A DNA stretch of 64,000 nucleotides from Mermis nigrescens (GCA_036768485.1 JAVLUZ010000172.1:512001-576000); one strand, 5' to 3'. Positions 10,286-22,500 are shown, numbered from the stretch's first letter. Numbers and translations are program-made. The notes: generated from the letters alone by a model not told the origin.

Positions 10286-11381
10286 ATGTTTAATTGGTTT
10301 AAAGCTTTTCTATCTAATTGTATTCGGTGTGTTCGCGTTAATCAGTGTTTTTCAGATTATGCCGCTGTTACAAGTGGAGTTATTCAAGGGTCCATTCTTG
10401 GACCTACGTTGTTTTTGATTTTTATAAATGATATCTTTGATAACTTGTCAAGTTCGACTTTTATGTTCGCGGATGACCTAAAAATATTCAATCTTTCCTG
10501 CAATTATCAAACACTTCAGACCGATTTAGATAGAATTTCCATTTGGGCCACCAGAAATTGTTCACCAATATCATATTCTAAATGCACAGTCCTATATTTG
10601 GGCAAAAATAATCCTAAATTGTCATATACACTCAATACACAAGTTATTACGAACGATTCTGTCTATGTTCGCGATTTAGGAGTGCTAAATGCTAAATAAT
10701 TCTTTGATTAAAAAAGCTTTCTTTAGATGTATTCTAATACGCAAATCATTTTTTTCGCGTGATAAAGGTAATCTTGTTAAAGCTTATAGTTGTTATGTTA
10801 GACCTTTATTAGAGTATTGTTGCAGTGTATGGAACCCCTCTTATCTTAAGGATATAGATAGATTGGAAGCTGTTCAACGTAGATTCACTAAATATATTTT
10901 TGGCTATAATAATATTCTTTCTTACGAGGATCGTTTAACACAACTTAAATTGTGCAGACTTGAATTAAGACGCTTGCAGATTTGTCTGTGTATGATGTAT
11001 CAAATTATTTGTCATAAATCATGTTTGGAAGCTGATGATTTTTTTGTATTTAATCATAATATTACCCGTAGCATTATTAGATTTAAATTAGTCATACCTA
11101 CTGTACATTCTAATTTAGAAAAGTTTGATTTCTTTTACAAATACATCGCAGTTTGGAACGATCTTCCTGACTTCATTGTTTCTTCCCCTAACCTAAACAT
11201 ATTTAAATCTAGATTAGCAAACTTTGATTTATCTAGATATCTTGTGGGGCGCGCGTAAAACTTGTCATTCCATTGACTCGCATGTCCCTTTACTAATTCG
11301 TAATTGCATTTATTATATATCTTGTCATTTTGTATTTTAACTGTTGGTATTAGTAATAAAATTTTCTTTCTTTCTTTCTTT
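10286..11381 (+). mobile_element. CR1/Jockey-like non-LTR element, family 2, copy A
   Basis: 5'-truncated copy with two reverse-transcriptase frames. Positions 10286-10699 carry SGVIQGSILGPTLFLIFIND and MFADDLKIF. Positions 10689-11258 carry YVRPLLEYCCSVWNPSY and VWNDLPDFIVSSPNLN. A frameshift lies near 10690. The copy ends in AATAAAATT and a (TTTC)n tail at about 11362-11381. The same family occurs at 11385-12097, 15440-18045, 18590-19150 and 51405-51495. Confidence 0.87.
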
Positions 11382-11384
11382 ACA

Positions 11385-12097
11385 ACCTGAAATTTAAGGA
11401 ACATTACAACAGTATTATCAAGAAAGCTTTCTTGAGATCTATCTTAATTAGAAAATCCTTCTTTTCGCGTGATAAAAATAATCTCGTAAAGGCCTTCATT
11501 GTTTACGTCAGACCGATCCTTGAATATTCCTGTGCTTTATGGAACCCTCTTATATTGGTGATATCAACAGGCTGGATCAGCGTAAAGTTACTAAATACAT
11601 AGTTGGATATAATAGCCCTCTTTTTTACGACGAACGCCTTAACCAACTTAACTTATGTCGATTAGAATTACGTCGCCTTCATATTTACTTATGTATGATG
11701 TATCAAATTATTAGTCAAAAATCTTGTCTTTCGATGACAGATTTTTTGTGCTCAATCAAAATACTACTCGCTGCACAAATCGTTTCAAGCTAGTTGTTCC
11801 TCTTGTCCGTTCTAATTTACAAAAATTTGACTTTTTCTATAAGTATATCTCTGTTTGGAATCACCTACCTGATTTTGTAGTCTCTTCCCTAACTTAAATA
11901 TATTCAAATCTAGATTAATTGATGTCGACTTATCCAAATTTATTATAGGGCGGGCTTAAATCGTCATTTTCATGACTCGCTCATCGCCTTTTGCTGTACG
12001 CTTTTATTCTATTGACCGTACGTTTTATTTCTCTTTTACATCTTTCGTAATTTTCGCGTTTCAGTAAAAATTATTTCATTCATTCATTCATTCATTG
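11385..12097 (+). mobile_element. CR1/Jockey-like element, family 2, copy B
   Basis: Starts directly after the tail of copy A, within RT sequence matching AATTTAAGGAACATTA in other copies. It is degenerate: positions 11539-11793 still give YDERLNQLNLCRLELRRLH, then the frame is lost. It ends in a (TTCA)n tail at about 12076-12097, a different tail from copy A. Confidence 0.82.
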
Positions 12098-12475
12098 TAT
12101 AAAATCCCGCAGAACCACGGGGAATAGCCTAGCCCCTCAAACTTGGCGGCAACCCTAGGAGAAAGTCATAGATACAGTAAACTGCACCTACTACTTACAC
12201 AACGCCAAAGACTATCGTGTGAATCATTTTTTAATATGAACACCTTCAGATTAGAAATCGACAAAAAATTTCGATGAAATGTCCCAAATTTCGACCAAAC
12301 TTTCCGCACATGGTTTTACACTTATGTTGTCGGTGCAAATTGTGTTTGTGTTCTGTTGTCCTGTTATTTTTTAGGCTTCCGTAGGGTGCGGGCAATTACA
12401 AAGGGCAACTGTACAGAGGATATATGTACATTAGGTGTACATACATAATTGTTCCGTTCTCTTATAAGGGAGAGA
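12098..12475. other. No feature recognised
   Basis: No exon-like frame and no match to the other repeats in the window. Confidence 0.35.
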
Positions 12476-12930
12476 TGTAATTGAGAAGCCTAAAAACTGG
12501 GCAGATCCGAAGATCCGCCACTGCGCAGTGTTCGGTCGCTTTCGCGAGCCGAACCAGTGCTCAATTACCTAGAAAATGCGCTATCTAATCTATGAGATGA
12601 AACGTTATCTCGACGGGTTAGAGCGCAGAAGAAGCGCAAAAGCTATAAATAGCTCGTCCGAACAGCAAAACGAGCTGATGAGGAAGCCCGTTCGAACAGC
12701 GAAACGAGCTGACAAGAAAGCCCACCCGAACAGCGTAACATGCTGACGGGAAAACAGTGCATGAGCTTGATGAGTGTGTAGCGCACCGCACTTGCAGAGA
12801 CAAATTTCCAGCAATGAACCGATCCTCGCTCAGTGGCTTATGCGCTCAGTTGAGGAGTCAGCGCTGTTAAAGGCAGTTGGGTTCGCCCAACAGCACCGGT
12901 TTTGTTCTCACTAGACAGCTCAGTTCGAGC
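12476..12930 (+). other. Possible solo LTR or promoter block with a TATA box
   Basis: More GC-rich than its surroundings. It contains the canonical TATA box CTATAAATAG at 12643-12652, followed at once by three 34-bp repeats. A solo LTR is one explanation, but I could not fix TG/CA ends or a 4-6 bp target duplication. The hM1 MITE at 12938 sits in its right flank. Confidence 0.3.
12655..12756. repeat. Three 34-bp tandem repeats
   Basis: Units 12655-12688, 12689-12722 and 12723-12756 share CCGAACAGC, then an AAACGAGCTGA-like block. Unit 3 is the most diverged. Confidence 0.85.
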
Positions 12931-12937
12931 TGGTGAC

Positions 12938-13203
12938 CATACGTGGGCAGCAAGAAAATTCTGGGGGGGGTGCAAGATTTTTTGAAGGTCGAAAAATGGC
13001 CTCAAAAATGGTGGTATGGCGATAAAAACACCATTTTTCGACGTTTCTCATCAAGCACTATCCATTGGCATCAAAAAATTGCGAAAAAAACGAAAAAAAT
13101 TTCAAAAATTGAATTCTGGGGGGGGGTATTTTGATTTCTGGGGGGGGTATTTTGGTTTCTGGGGGGGGTGCATACCCCCCAAACCCCCCCACGCCCAGGT
13201 GTG
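12938..13203 (+). mobile_element. hM1 hAT-type MITE (reference copy)
   Basis: Runs from CATACGTGGGCAGC to GCCCAGGTGTG; the ends are imperfect inverted repeats, consensus CAYACSTGGGCR. CTGGTGAC flanks it on both sides (12930-12937, 13204-13211). The body has G runs near the ends and a conserved middle with ACGTTTCTCATCAAGCACTA. No coding capacity. Other copies are at 2353, 26687, 34562, 35949, 44275 and 62155, with a shorter relative at 61445. Confidence 0.92.
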
Positions 13204-13634
13204 CTGGTGACTACCTGAATCTACACTCCTGGTCTAGTGGATCAAGTATTACTGAATTGATTATTGATTATTTACTCCTAGAAATGGGGGCTATATTATA
13301 TTATGTTATATGACCCACACCAGGCATCTTTTGTCACAAGCTGGTTGCTTCAAACTCTTTTTATTGATGCTTAATGTGCTTTGCTTAATATGTAATGCAT
13401 CTAAAAGACTGCCACAATAACCTGATTCGTAAAATATTCTGCTACAGTAAAAAGCCGTAAAGCCGAAATAGGCCATCTGGAAAGAAACAGACTATAGCTA
13501 TAGGACGTTTGTAATCTTACAAAACGTCGTACTCATTCGTATTAACAAAGAATAAAGTATGTTATCCCTTCTAGTAGATTTAAACAATTCTCATTTACTG
13601 TAGAACATCGCAGGGTTACTAAGTTGGGAGTTTT

Positions 13635-14565
13635 TCCCGGGCGTGGGTAAAAGGTGGCGCTGGCGCTGGCCCTGGCGCACATGTGTAAAAGGTGGCGCTG
13701 GCAATGGCGCTGGCGCTGGCCCTCGCCAACTGGTTAAAAGGTGGCGCTGGCCCTGGCCCTCGCCAACTGGGTAAAGGTGGCGCTGGCGCTGGCCCTCGCC
13801 AATTGGGTAAAGATGGCGCTGGCCCTGGCCATCGCCAACTGTGTAAAGGTGGCGCTGGCGCTGGCCCTGGCCATTGCCAACTGGGTAAAGGTGGCGCTGG
13901 CCCTGGCCCCCGCCATTGACAACTGGGTAAAAGATGCCGCTGACCATTTGCCCCCAGCTGATGTGAGCAAAGCTAGCAAAGAGGTTTTATATAGCTTCTC
14001 TGAAACATCAAAATAAGGGTTAAACTTAATTATAGTCATTTATCATTCAATAAAGTTAACTAATTAAGTTTAACTAATTAATTTCAATTAAGTTAAGTAA
14101 TTAAAATTGAATGAATATAATTAAGTTCAACCCGTATTTTGATGCTTCAGAAAAGCAATATAAATCATCTTTGCTAGCCTTGTTCACATCAGCTTTGGCA
14201 AATGGCCAGCGCCACCTTTTACCCAGTTGGCGAGTGCCAGGGCCAGCGCCACCTTTTACCCAGTTGGTGAGGGCCAGGGCCAGCGCCACCTTTTACCTGG
14301 TTGGCGAGGGCCAGGTCCAGCGCCACCTTTTACCCGGTTGGCGAGGGCCAGGGCCAGCGCCAGCGCCACCTTTTAACCAGCTGGCGAGAGCCAGGGCCAG
14401 CGCCAGCGCCACCTTTTACCCAGTTGGCGAGGACCAGGGCCAGCGCCAGCGCCACCTTTTACCCACTTGGCCATGGCCAAGGCCAGCGCCATTGCCAGCG
14501 CCACCTTATACCCACGTGCGCCAGGGCCAGCGCCAGCGCCAGTGCCACCTTTTACTTATGCCCAG
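13635..14565. mobile_element. Foldback element with GC-rich minisatellite arms
   Basis: The left arm (13635-14040) holds repeats of a unit with GGTGGCGCTGGC, CCTCGCCAACTGG and GTAAA. The right arm (14105-14565) holds the reverse complement. The inner arm parts, around GATGTGAGCAAAGCTAGCAA on the left, also pair with the right side. The loop (14041-14104) is AT-rich. The long open frames here (for example 14111-14611) are repeat translations without a domain. Foldback transposons have this build: long arms made of tandem repeats. Confidence 0.75.
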
Positions 14566-14678
14566 TTTTTCCCTGTGTTCCCGTTTGCCAGGTTCAGTGC
14601 ATTCGCATTAGATTTAGTTCATTTTGAAGCGTTTGGTGCATAATTTAGTACATAGGGCTTTAAAAAAAAGGTTAAGGG

Positions 14679-15131
14679 CATAGTTTCCCAAGGTCGAAAG
14701 TTCAGGAAGGGGTGAAATCCCAAAATTAAGGACCAATAAATTTAGAATCTAGCCTTTTTTGCATATCAAATTAATATGAAAAATAGCTAAAACATCCTAT
14801 ATAGCATGTTTTAATGTAAAAAGCTGTATTTTTAACTACTTTTTGTCCCATTCTGACTAGTTTCGTCACTTTTGTAAGTGAAAAATATAAGAATTCATCG
14901 GAAACTTTGACTTTTCTGATCATTTTAAAGTCCATTGTAGGTATTTTATGGTTACACAAAACAGAAATGTATTATTCGGCGCGAAGCGCCGAAAAATTTC
15001 AATACCTTCGCTGCTTTTGTACCCAAAAATCATACAGAAAATGTTTCATAGCGCAAAATCGTCCGACAGTGATTCAAGTCTTGGACCCTGAGGTGGGGTA
15101 ATACCCCCCTTACTCCCTATGGGAATGTGTG
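14679..15131. mobile_element. hM5 element with perfect 8-bp target duplication
   Basis: Starts CATAGTTTCCCAAGG and ends CCCTATGGGAATGTGTG. GTTAAGGG lies at 14671-14678 and 15132-15139. It contains a GGCGCGAAGCGCC palindrome at 14978-14990. Non-coding, so it would have been moved by a transposase from elsewhere. Confidence 0.9.
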
Positions 15132-15207
15132 GTTAAGGGTATAAAGGGGTGTAAATGTATATGAATAAAGGATTAAAAAAATATTAAATAAATATGAATA
15201 AAGGGCG

Positions 15208-15352
15208 TACGTGAGCGCGATCCGCCTGTACGTCTCAGCCATTACTAGCTATGCTGTAAACTTTCTTTCGTTCTTTCGACATTATCTTTCGTTAAATCCT
15301 TCTTTCATGTAATTTTTTATTGCATTTTCTACGGTAGTAATTGGCTAATAAA

Positions 15353-15437
<85 letters not shown>
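15208..15437 (+). repeat. 3'-tail repeat with (ATT)n microsatellite
   Basis: Same family as 238-430 in the opposite orientation. It ends GGCTAATAAACATT followed by about 27 ATT units (15351-15437, one ACT interruption). It abuts the tail of the retroelement at 15440. Confidence 0.7.
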
Positions 15438-15438
<1 letters not shown>

Positions 15439-15568
15439 GTGTAATTTTGAAGAAGAAGAAAGAAATTTTATTACTAATACACCAACTGATAAAATGCAAA
15501 ATGACAAGATAGATAATATGCGATTACGAATTAGTAACGGGACATGCGAGTCAGTGAAATGACAAGTT

Positions 15569-16532
15569 TTACGCGCGCCCCACAAGATATCTAGATAAAT
15601 CAAAGTTTGCTAATCTAGATTTAAATATGTTTAGGTTAGGCGAAGAAACAATGCAGTCAGGTGATAGGTCCAAAACTGCGATGTATTTGTAAAAGAAATC
15701 AAACTTTTCTAAATTAGAATGTACAACAGGTATAAATAATTTAAATCTATTAAAGCTGCGGGTAATATTATGATTAAATGCAAAAAAATCATCAGCTTTC
15801 AAACATGATTTGTGACAAATAATCTGATACATCATACACAGACAAACCTGCAAGCGTCTTAATTCAAGTCTGCAGAATTTAAGTTGTATTAAACGATCCT
15901 TGTAAGAAAGAATATTATTATAACCAAAGATATATTTAGTGAATCTACGTTGAACAGCTTCCAGTCGATCTATTGCAACAGTACTCTAATAAAGGTCTAA
16001 CATAACAACCATAAGCTTTAACAAGGTTGCATTTATCACGCTGAAAAAAATGATTTGCGTATTGAAATACATCTAGAGAAAGCTTTTCTTAATCAGAGAA
16101 TTATAATGTTCCTTAAATTTTAAATTTCGGGAAATCAAATCTCTAAATCACGGACAAACAGATCACTAGAAATAATTTCCCCATTTAGTTATAAACAACT
16201 TTTTGATTATTATTACCCAAATATAGAACTTGACTTTTGGTTCGTGAAATAGGTAAATCCCATGTGATTGCCCAGTCAAAAATCTTATCTAAATCAGACT
16301 GTAATAATCTATAGTAACGACTAATATTGTAAATTTTGATATCATCAGCGAACATATAAACCGTGCTATAAATATTATCACATATATCATTAATAAAAAT
16401 CGAAAAGAGCGTAGGTCCAAGGATACTCCCTTGGACGACACCGCTAGTAACAGGCATGTAATCTGAAAAAGACTGATTAATGCGAACACAATGAGAACAA
16501 TTGAACAAATAGGCCTTTAACCATCTAAACAA
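15569..16532 (-). pseudogene. Reverse transcriptase remnant of family 2
   Basis: Positions 16185-16532 give SGVVQGSILGPTLFSIFIND and MFADDIKIYN, the RT catalytic core. Positions 15569-15853 give the C-terminal CLCMMYQIICHKSCLKADDF and SPNLNIFKSRLANFDLSRY. The region between has lost the frame, and sequence upstream of 16532 towards 17290 is broken by stops. Confidence 0.83.
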
Positions 16533-17295
16533 ATTACCCTCTATTCCATATCCGTTTAACTTAATCAGAAGTTTTTCACTATTTACTTTATCAAATGCTT
16601 TTGAAAAATCTGAGTATATTATATCGACAGTTTCGTGTTTAGCTAACGACTGAATCCATGAAAACTTACATTTTAATAACTGTGTTTCACAAGATTTATT
16701 TTTTTGAAAACCAAATTGTAAAATGAGATATTAGTTTATTAACCTTGAGAAAGTTTAACAATTGACTATTAATAATTCTCTCCATAATTTTTGCAATAGA
16801 ACAACAAAGAGAGACGGGCCTGTAATTTTCAACTTATGCTGGATCCCCCTTTTTCAAAATGGGAATAACATGTGCCATGCTCCAAAGCTCGGTAATATTT
16901 CCAGACAGAAACGATACAGTGAAAATAGTAACTAACGGCTTTACCATTTGGAACGACAATTTTTAATAAAAAGATTACAGATTCCGTCTGGGCCAACTGG
17001 AGTTGAATTATTCAGATGGTTAATGGCTTGCAATACGCAATTCTCACTAAAAATGACGTCAGAAAGCGAAAAATCACAGCAATTATGATTGCGTTAGTAA
17101 TGTCGCTAGAAAACACAGAAGCAAAATAATCATTAAAAGTATAAGCCTTGCGTATTGAATCGATTATAACATTATTATCAGAAAAATATTAGGGGAGGAA
17201 TTTCATTGCGACTTTTTAACCTATTATTTACAAAAGTATAGAAAGCTTTAGGATTATTATCCTTGAGCAATTCGTTTTCTTGAGAGGAGAAATAA

Positions 17296-17866
17296 CTATG
17301 AATATGTAGTTCTACGTAAAGCTTTACAATGATTTCGATATTTAGTTATAGTTTCTGGAGTTTTACACCTTTTATACTTATCCCATAGAGAACGTTTTTT
17401 AGGAAATAGTTTATGTAAGCTTTTAGGGTATTTGAATTTTGATTTAGTTCTAAAAGTAGGAACAAAATTAAGAATAAGAGGATTTAATATACTTAAAAAA
17501 ACATTATACCTACATGTCATTAATTGTTGAACATGTAGAAAAAATGTTAGGCCAAGTAACAGAGGATAAAAAAGTAGCTGTACTGTCATAGTCCGCTTCA
17601 TTGAAATTTAAGCAAGGTTTCTCTCCATCATGAAAAGTCCTATTTAAAATTTTAAAAGAAATCAAATTATGGTCGCTTGTTGAAAAAGGAGGAAGAACCT
17701 GGACATTAAAAACGTTATATGCAGTAAATACTACATCAATCAAAGTATTGCCGTGGGTATTTTCTTTAACTAACTGTTGCAGACCACTAGCTGATAAATA
17801 ATCGAAAAATAATTTGTTTAATGGATTAAATGTAAAAGAACCATGAAACCAATCAATTTTAGGCAA
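17296..17866 (-). pseudogene. AP-type endonuclease domain remnant of the retroelement
   Basis: The frame 17510-17866 reads PKIDWFHGSF, then ENTHGNTLIDVVFT and STSDHNLISFKI. This is the end of the exonuclease-endonuclease-phosphatase fold, where the SDH motif carries a catalytic histidine. The frame 17296-17601 continues with RTKSKFKYPKSLHKLFPKK, the linker towards the RT. A frameshift near 17590 separates them. The role was nicking target DNA to prime reverse transcription. Confidence 0.75.
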
Positions 17867-18469
17867 ATTTAAATCACCTAATATAATAACGGGATGACAA
17901 CTATTAGTAACCTATTCGATTGAATTACATATCCGAAGTGCAGTATCAAAATCATACTGAGGAGGTCTGTAAACTAACAAACATCTAATAACATCTCCAC
18001 CTTTTAAAGTTTTTACATTCTATTTAGCTCCAAGCATGGGCATTTAACACTCCAAAATCTATCTGTAAGCATCTTCGTACAGATTTAAGCATCTTTTACA
18101 TCTATTTCTACTGTTTTATAAAGATTTTATGCAGAAAAAAGAACTATTAAACAACTTTGCACTGTTTTCTGCCGTTTGAAGATAAAATTGACTCTTTTAT
18201 CTTTGCGTTGCATTAAATTCATAAGCAAATTGGTGTCTATTATGAGATTCACTCAGCACATTGCAATCGCTTTATTATTTATAATTGTGTAACACAAGTT
18301 ATTTTAACATACTGAGTCGAATTTTATGTGTAATTTCAACCTAAGACTCATGAAAATTTTGGCGTTTCGGGCCGAACTAATATAACCAGCTGAATTTAGG
18401 ACAAAGTTACACCTTTTGCGAAGCGTGCGGGTCACGGATAACAATCTAATAGTATGTAAAAATGTGTAC

Positions 18470-18590
18470 ATTCAATAGCATATCTATACGTTATATGTAC
18501 AAAAAAAATTTCGCTCGTACAAAGACTTTTCCGGAGATCTTTGTACATGTACAAAGAGGCTCGTACAGAAAAAAACAGTGATTCTTTCCT
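18470..18590. mobile_element. hM4 fragment
   Basis: Contains TTTGTACATGTACAAAG and ends in the hM4 terminus AAAAAAACAGTG. It is cut on the left and joins retroelement sequence on the right. Confidence 0.6.
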
Positions 18591-19150
18591 TATTTTTATA
18601 AATGATATATGTGAAAATATCTATAGTAAAGTTTATATATCTTCGCTGTTGATATCGAAATTTTCAATATTAGTCGTATCTATAGATTATTAGAGTCTGA
18701 TTTAAATAAGATTTTTGACTGGGCAATTACATGGGATTTACCTACTTCACGAACCAAATGTCAAGTTCTCTATTTGGGTTATTATAATCAGGAAGTTGTT
18801 TATAGACTACGTGAAGAAATTGTTTCTAGTGATGACTTGTTTGTCTGTGATTTAGGAATTTTGATTTCCCAAATTTAAAATTCAAGGAACATTATAATTC
18901 TCTGACTAAAAAAGCCTTCTCTAGATGTATTTTAATACGCAAATCATTTTTTTCGCGTGATAAATGTAACCGTGTCAAAGCTTATATTTGTTATGTTAGG
19001 CCTTTATTAAAGTACTGTTGTAGTGTATGGAACCCTCTTATCCTAGTGATATAGATCGACTGGAATCTGTTCAAAGGTAGATTCACTAAATATATTTTTG
19101 GTTTACGAAGATCGTTTAATACAACTTAAATTGTGCAGACTTGAATTGAG
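18590..19150 (+). mobile_element. CR1/Jockey-like family 2, degenerate fragment
   Basis: Matches RT and C-terminal sequence of copies A and 15440-18045 (for example the block TTTTTTTCGCGTGATAAA at about 18945) but has many stops. It lies head-to-head with the 15440-18045 copy and has no tail. Confidence 0.75.
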
Positions 19151-19189
19151 AAATTTCACGTCAAAGACAGGCAATTTTTCCATATTTCT

Positions 19190-19276
19190 GGGCATTATTT
19201 TGCCTTTCAGAATTTTTTTCCGGCCAAGGTGGGGGCGGTAGCTTCCCCCTAGCCCCCACTCCCTGAATACGGCCCT
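19190..19276. mobile_element. Right end of a hAT-type element
   Basis: Ends CCCTGAATACGGCCCTG, the complement of a CAGGGCCGTATTCAGG terminus. This resembles the CAGGCCCGTATCCAGG end of the element at 21650. The left end is not visible. Confidence 0.45.
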
Positions 19277-19355
19277 GATGGAAGCCTAATATACGCATTT
19301 AAAAAATTTAGTTTGTTTGTCCTTACATTGGCTTAAACTGCTAATCTTTTTTTAG

Positions 19356-19571
19356 CTTCTGCTTGCAATAAAATGCGGAATCTTGAACGCACGGCCTGGA
19401 TTTATAATCGGATTCGTTTACAGGATTTTCACAATCAATGGTTCTCTGATGGTGTATATTTGATGTTACATGAAAAGACAGTCAGAGACTTTTGGGAATT
19501 TGGAGGCGACTCGTATTTTTCGACTAAGCGCAGACGAACACAAGAAGGTCTTTCTGGTGCGAATTTATCCG
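19356..19571 (+). CDS. Gene 1, first visible exon
   Basis: The acceptor is TCTTTTTTTAG before 19356 and the donor is CCG|GTATGA after 19571. The coding text includes MRNLERTAWIYNRIRLQDFH and ends GLSGANLSG. The donor is weak, but the phase it gives fits the next exon. The longer open frame beyond it (to 19723) is read-through with a hydrophobic, low-complexity tail. Confidence 0.65.
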
Positions 19572-22500
19572 GTATGATGCATCGTTTAATATATGTAGCA
19601 TCAGTCATTGTTTTTTACAAGGAATATTTTCATATTTCTATTTTGTACAGATATTGTATTTCGTTGGTTTTTTATTTTTGTATTTCGTTGGCATTGTATT
19701 TTATCAGTTTTGTGCATGAGTAATAAATTTCTTGTCAAGATTTTTAAGCCGTTTTTTTCAAGTATAAAAGCTTTCGTGGGACAAAAATACAGTGCCTACC
19801 TTTTGCGATTTTTAATTATTTTTGGCATACATGGGCAAGATAGAGGTGGCCATGGGGGTTGGCTGAAATCGAAGAATGGTCATATAGTAAATTGTGATCT
19901 TTGTTTTTTGTACAAGGTCTCTTTGCACAAGTACAGGGATCATACATGTAAAGGGGATGGGGTGGGGATCTCCCCACCCAAAGTTGGACGTCCCCCATCC
20001 CCTTCGAAGTCAGAAAAATTTTGACCTCTCCTGATTTTTGGAAAAATCTAATTTGTTGGCTGTTTCTAGGCGTTTTTGGCCGTTTCGGACCAAAAATTGG
20101 AGGTCATTTACCCCCGCCCCCTTAAAATGGCCGGGACCACCCAATTTCGAGCCATTACATGTATGACAAAGATGGTCCGAAAAAGTCAGTGTACATTCAG
20201 TACATGCAAATTTAAAGGTAGCAATATGGAACAGTAGCACGTTATAAGCGGCAAACTGGATTTATTAAGTCCTATTAGTAAAATTTAGCCAATTTATGGG
20301 TTTCTAGCGATAAAAATTACAAGAATTTATCAATACGGCGCGATGCTCGGAAAATTTTATTATCTTTAGCCTTTTTCGGGTAGAATTCGGTCTTTTTTCG
20401 CAGTAAGCTTTAAAATAGTAATACCCCCTCTCACCCCCTTTACCCATGCGTAATTTTTCGCAAGTAATTCCGAAACGTTCAGCAATCGTACGTGCACAGC
20501 ACATAGGAAAGGTCGATGGGGGTCACATATGCACACTGGGGGAGGGGGTTAGGGTTATCCCCCTACCAGGACTTCTGAGAAGCATACTCCCTCATTCAGG
20601 CCATTTCGAAACAGAACCTATCGCTTGAACCATGAGAAAGCGTCAAATGACGTCTAACAGTATAGTTTCCAGGTATGTACGTATAATTATTTTTCGAATA
20701 GTAGACTGTCCAATTCATTTATCAGACAGTTCCAATATTTCGTATATTTTTGATGTTACAGTTCATTCGTTCGCCCTTATCGTTATTGTTTTCATGCAAA
20801 TATAATAATATTTATGAGGGATAAAATAGGACAAATTTAGAATCAAAATTTGTCAAATTTATCATTAAATAAGTAAAAAATGTACTCACTTACGCCCCCC
20901 CCCTCAAGGAAACTCGGTACCCTCTCCCAGAACTTTCGAGTTTGTACATGTATGGAGGGTATGTATTAATCCCACTGAGTCAGTCAGAACTGGTACTGTT
21001 GTCAGCCAATTATGTGCTCATGGAACATGCAGCATTTTTGTGCTGTGCAAATCGTACATTTTCATTTGTGCGAGACCATTTAATGGGTAACTTACTGACT
21101 TCAAATTTTTTCTGCTTGCTAATAAAAAATGCTTAAAAATGCTTCGTTCGCCGTTTTGTTCATGAGCAAACCCAAAATTTCTGGCAGTAAAGTTTTTTGA
21201 CGTTGGGTTATCATGACTTTCATGTTCCTTTTTTGTAGCTGCTCGATCCTTTGGATAATTCTCGTATTTTATATATTAGCTTTAGTGATGAAGTTTGAAA
21301 AAGTGCCTTCCTTTCGGGCAAAGCCATAGGTACACGTCAGAAACACGGTTTGTCGCCGTTTCAGATATTGCTTTTCAGTGATCTTTTAACTCAAAATGAA
21401 AATTTTGATGCTTCGCGCCATATACTTATTTCCAACAATATTTTGTTCAATTTACTCGATTGCTGATATTTTTTCGAAATGTTTTAATAATTTCATGTTA
21501 TAAAAATGATGAGTATCGTCAGAAACGCAAAAAATTGTGTTTTTGGCGCATAAATCGTTTTCGGGCTAACAAGTCAACCTAAAAATATTTTGCTTATTAC
21601 TCCCCAAATTTCTTACGCTGTGCATATGTGGTAGGTAGGTGCTTATCAACAGGCCCGTATCCAGGGGGCGGTGGCCTGCCCCCTCCCTCGAAATAAGAAA
21701 AATTTTTCGTTTTTCCCAAGGGTCCCCTAAAGGGAAAAATTAAAAATTGGCGAAGTGCGTCTAAAACACCGCCAAAACAGGTTTTTAGCATACTTTTGAG
21801 GAAGTAAACTAAAAATTTTCCGGCGCTTCGCGCCGGATTTATTGTTTATGTATAGTTTTGTCTTCTAAACCGCTAAAAATCGTTCAAATTTGAGTTAGTT
21901 ATAGAGAGCATGTCAATTTTTCCAGCACTGTGCGCCGGATTCACTGTTCAGCTATAGTTTTTGCCTTCTAGCTCACTCAAAACAGCTCAAATTTGAGGTT
22001 TGACATGGAAAACATCAAATTTTTCGCGCCGTATTTATTGTTTATATATGTTTTTGGGCAAACTTATGGTATCGGGGACCGGCCGCACAGTCCAGACAAA
22101 TAAGTGGTCTACCGCGTATTCTCAACGGCAAAGTAAACAAACGCAGGGCATTAATAATTCACGACCGGTAAAACAATAGCTACTGTTAATATGGATAAAT
22201 AAATATGGGTAAATAACAATATGTAATGTAGCTACGGGAAAAATCTAATTTGTGTTGCGCTATCGGTCGACTTAGTGTCAGAATGAATCTATTTTAGCCT
22301 AATGTAATTTGTAAGGACAATTTAAGCGTTATTCAGTACTTTCAAAGCCAAAAAATCCTTCGCAGTAGTGTCGATTGCATTCCATGCAACGGAACTTATA
22401 GTCTGATCAAAGAATCGGCAAAATTGAGTGAATATGTCTGGAGATGTCCTAAGTGCAGATCGAAACAGTCGATTCTCTTACTTTTCACTCTAACAATAGA

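Larger units (their letters stand above)
15440..18045 (-). mobile_element. CR1/Jockey-like family 2, longest copy
   Basis: On the - strand this copy keeps the endonuclease part, the RT and the C-terminal part in order, with a GAA/AAAG-rich tail near 15440-15455. It is the only family 2 copy here that reaches into the endonuclease. The 5' limit near 18045 is where similarity stops, not a proven end. Confidence 0.82.

Noticed and set aside
12655..12756. Hammerhead ribozyme (CTGATGAG and CGAAAC boxes, with a 7-bp stem III possible around GTC)
   Set aside because: Stems I and II do not form: beyond the first pair the strands mismatch. The boxes recur because the region is a 34-bp tandem repeat, which explains them more simply.
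13591..14627. Several long open frames with A/G/P-rich repetitive proteins
   Set aside because: They are translations, in several frames and both strands, of a GC-rich minisatellite whose repeat lacks stops.
19572..19723. Continuation of the gene 1 exon frame with a hydrophobic tail, read as a membrane anchor
   Set aside because: The frame passes a donor whose phase fits the next exon. The tail is a low-complexity F/Y/I run expected from T-rich intron sequence.
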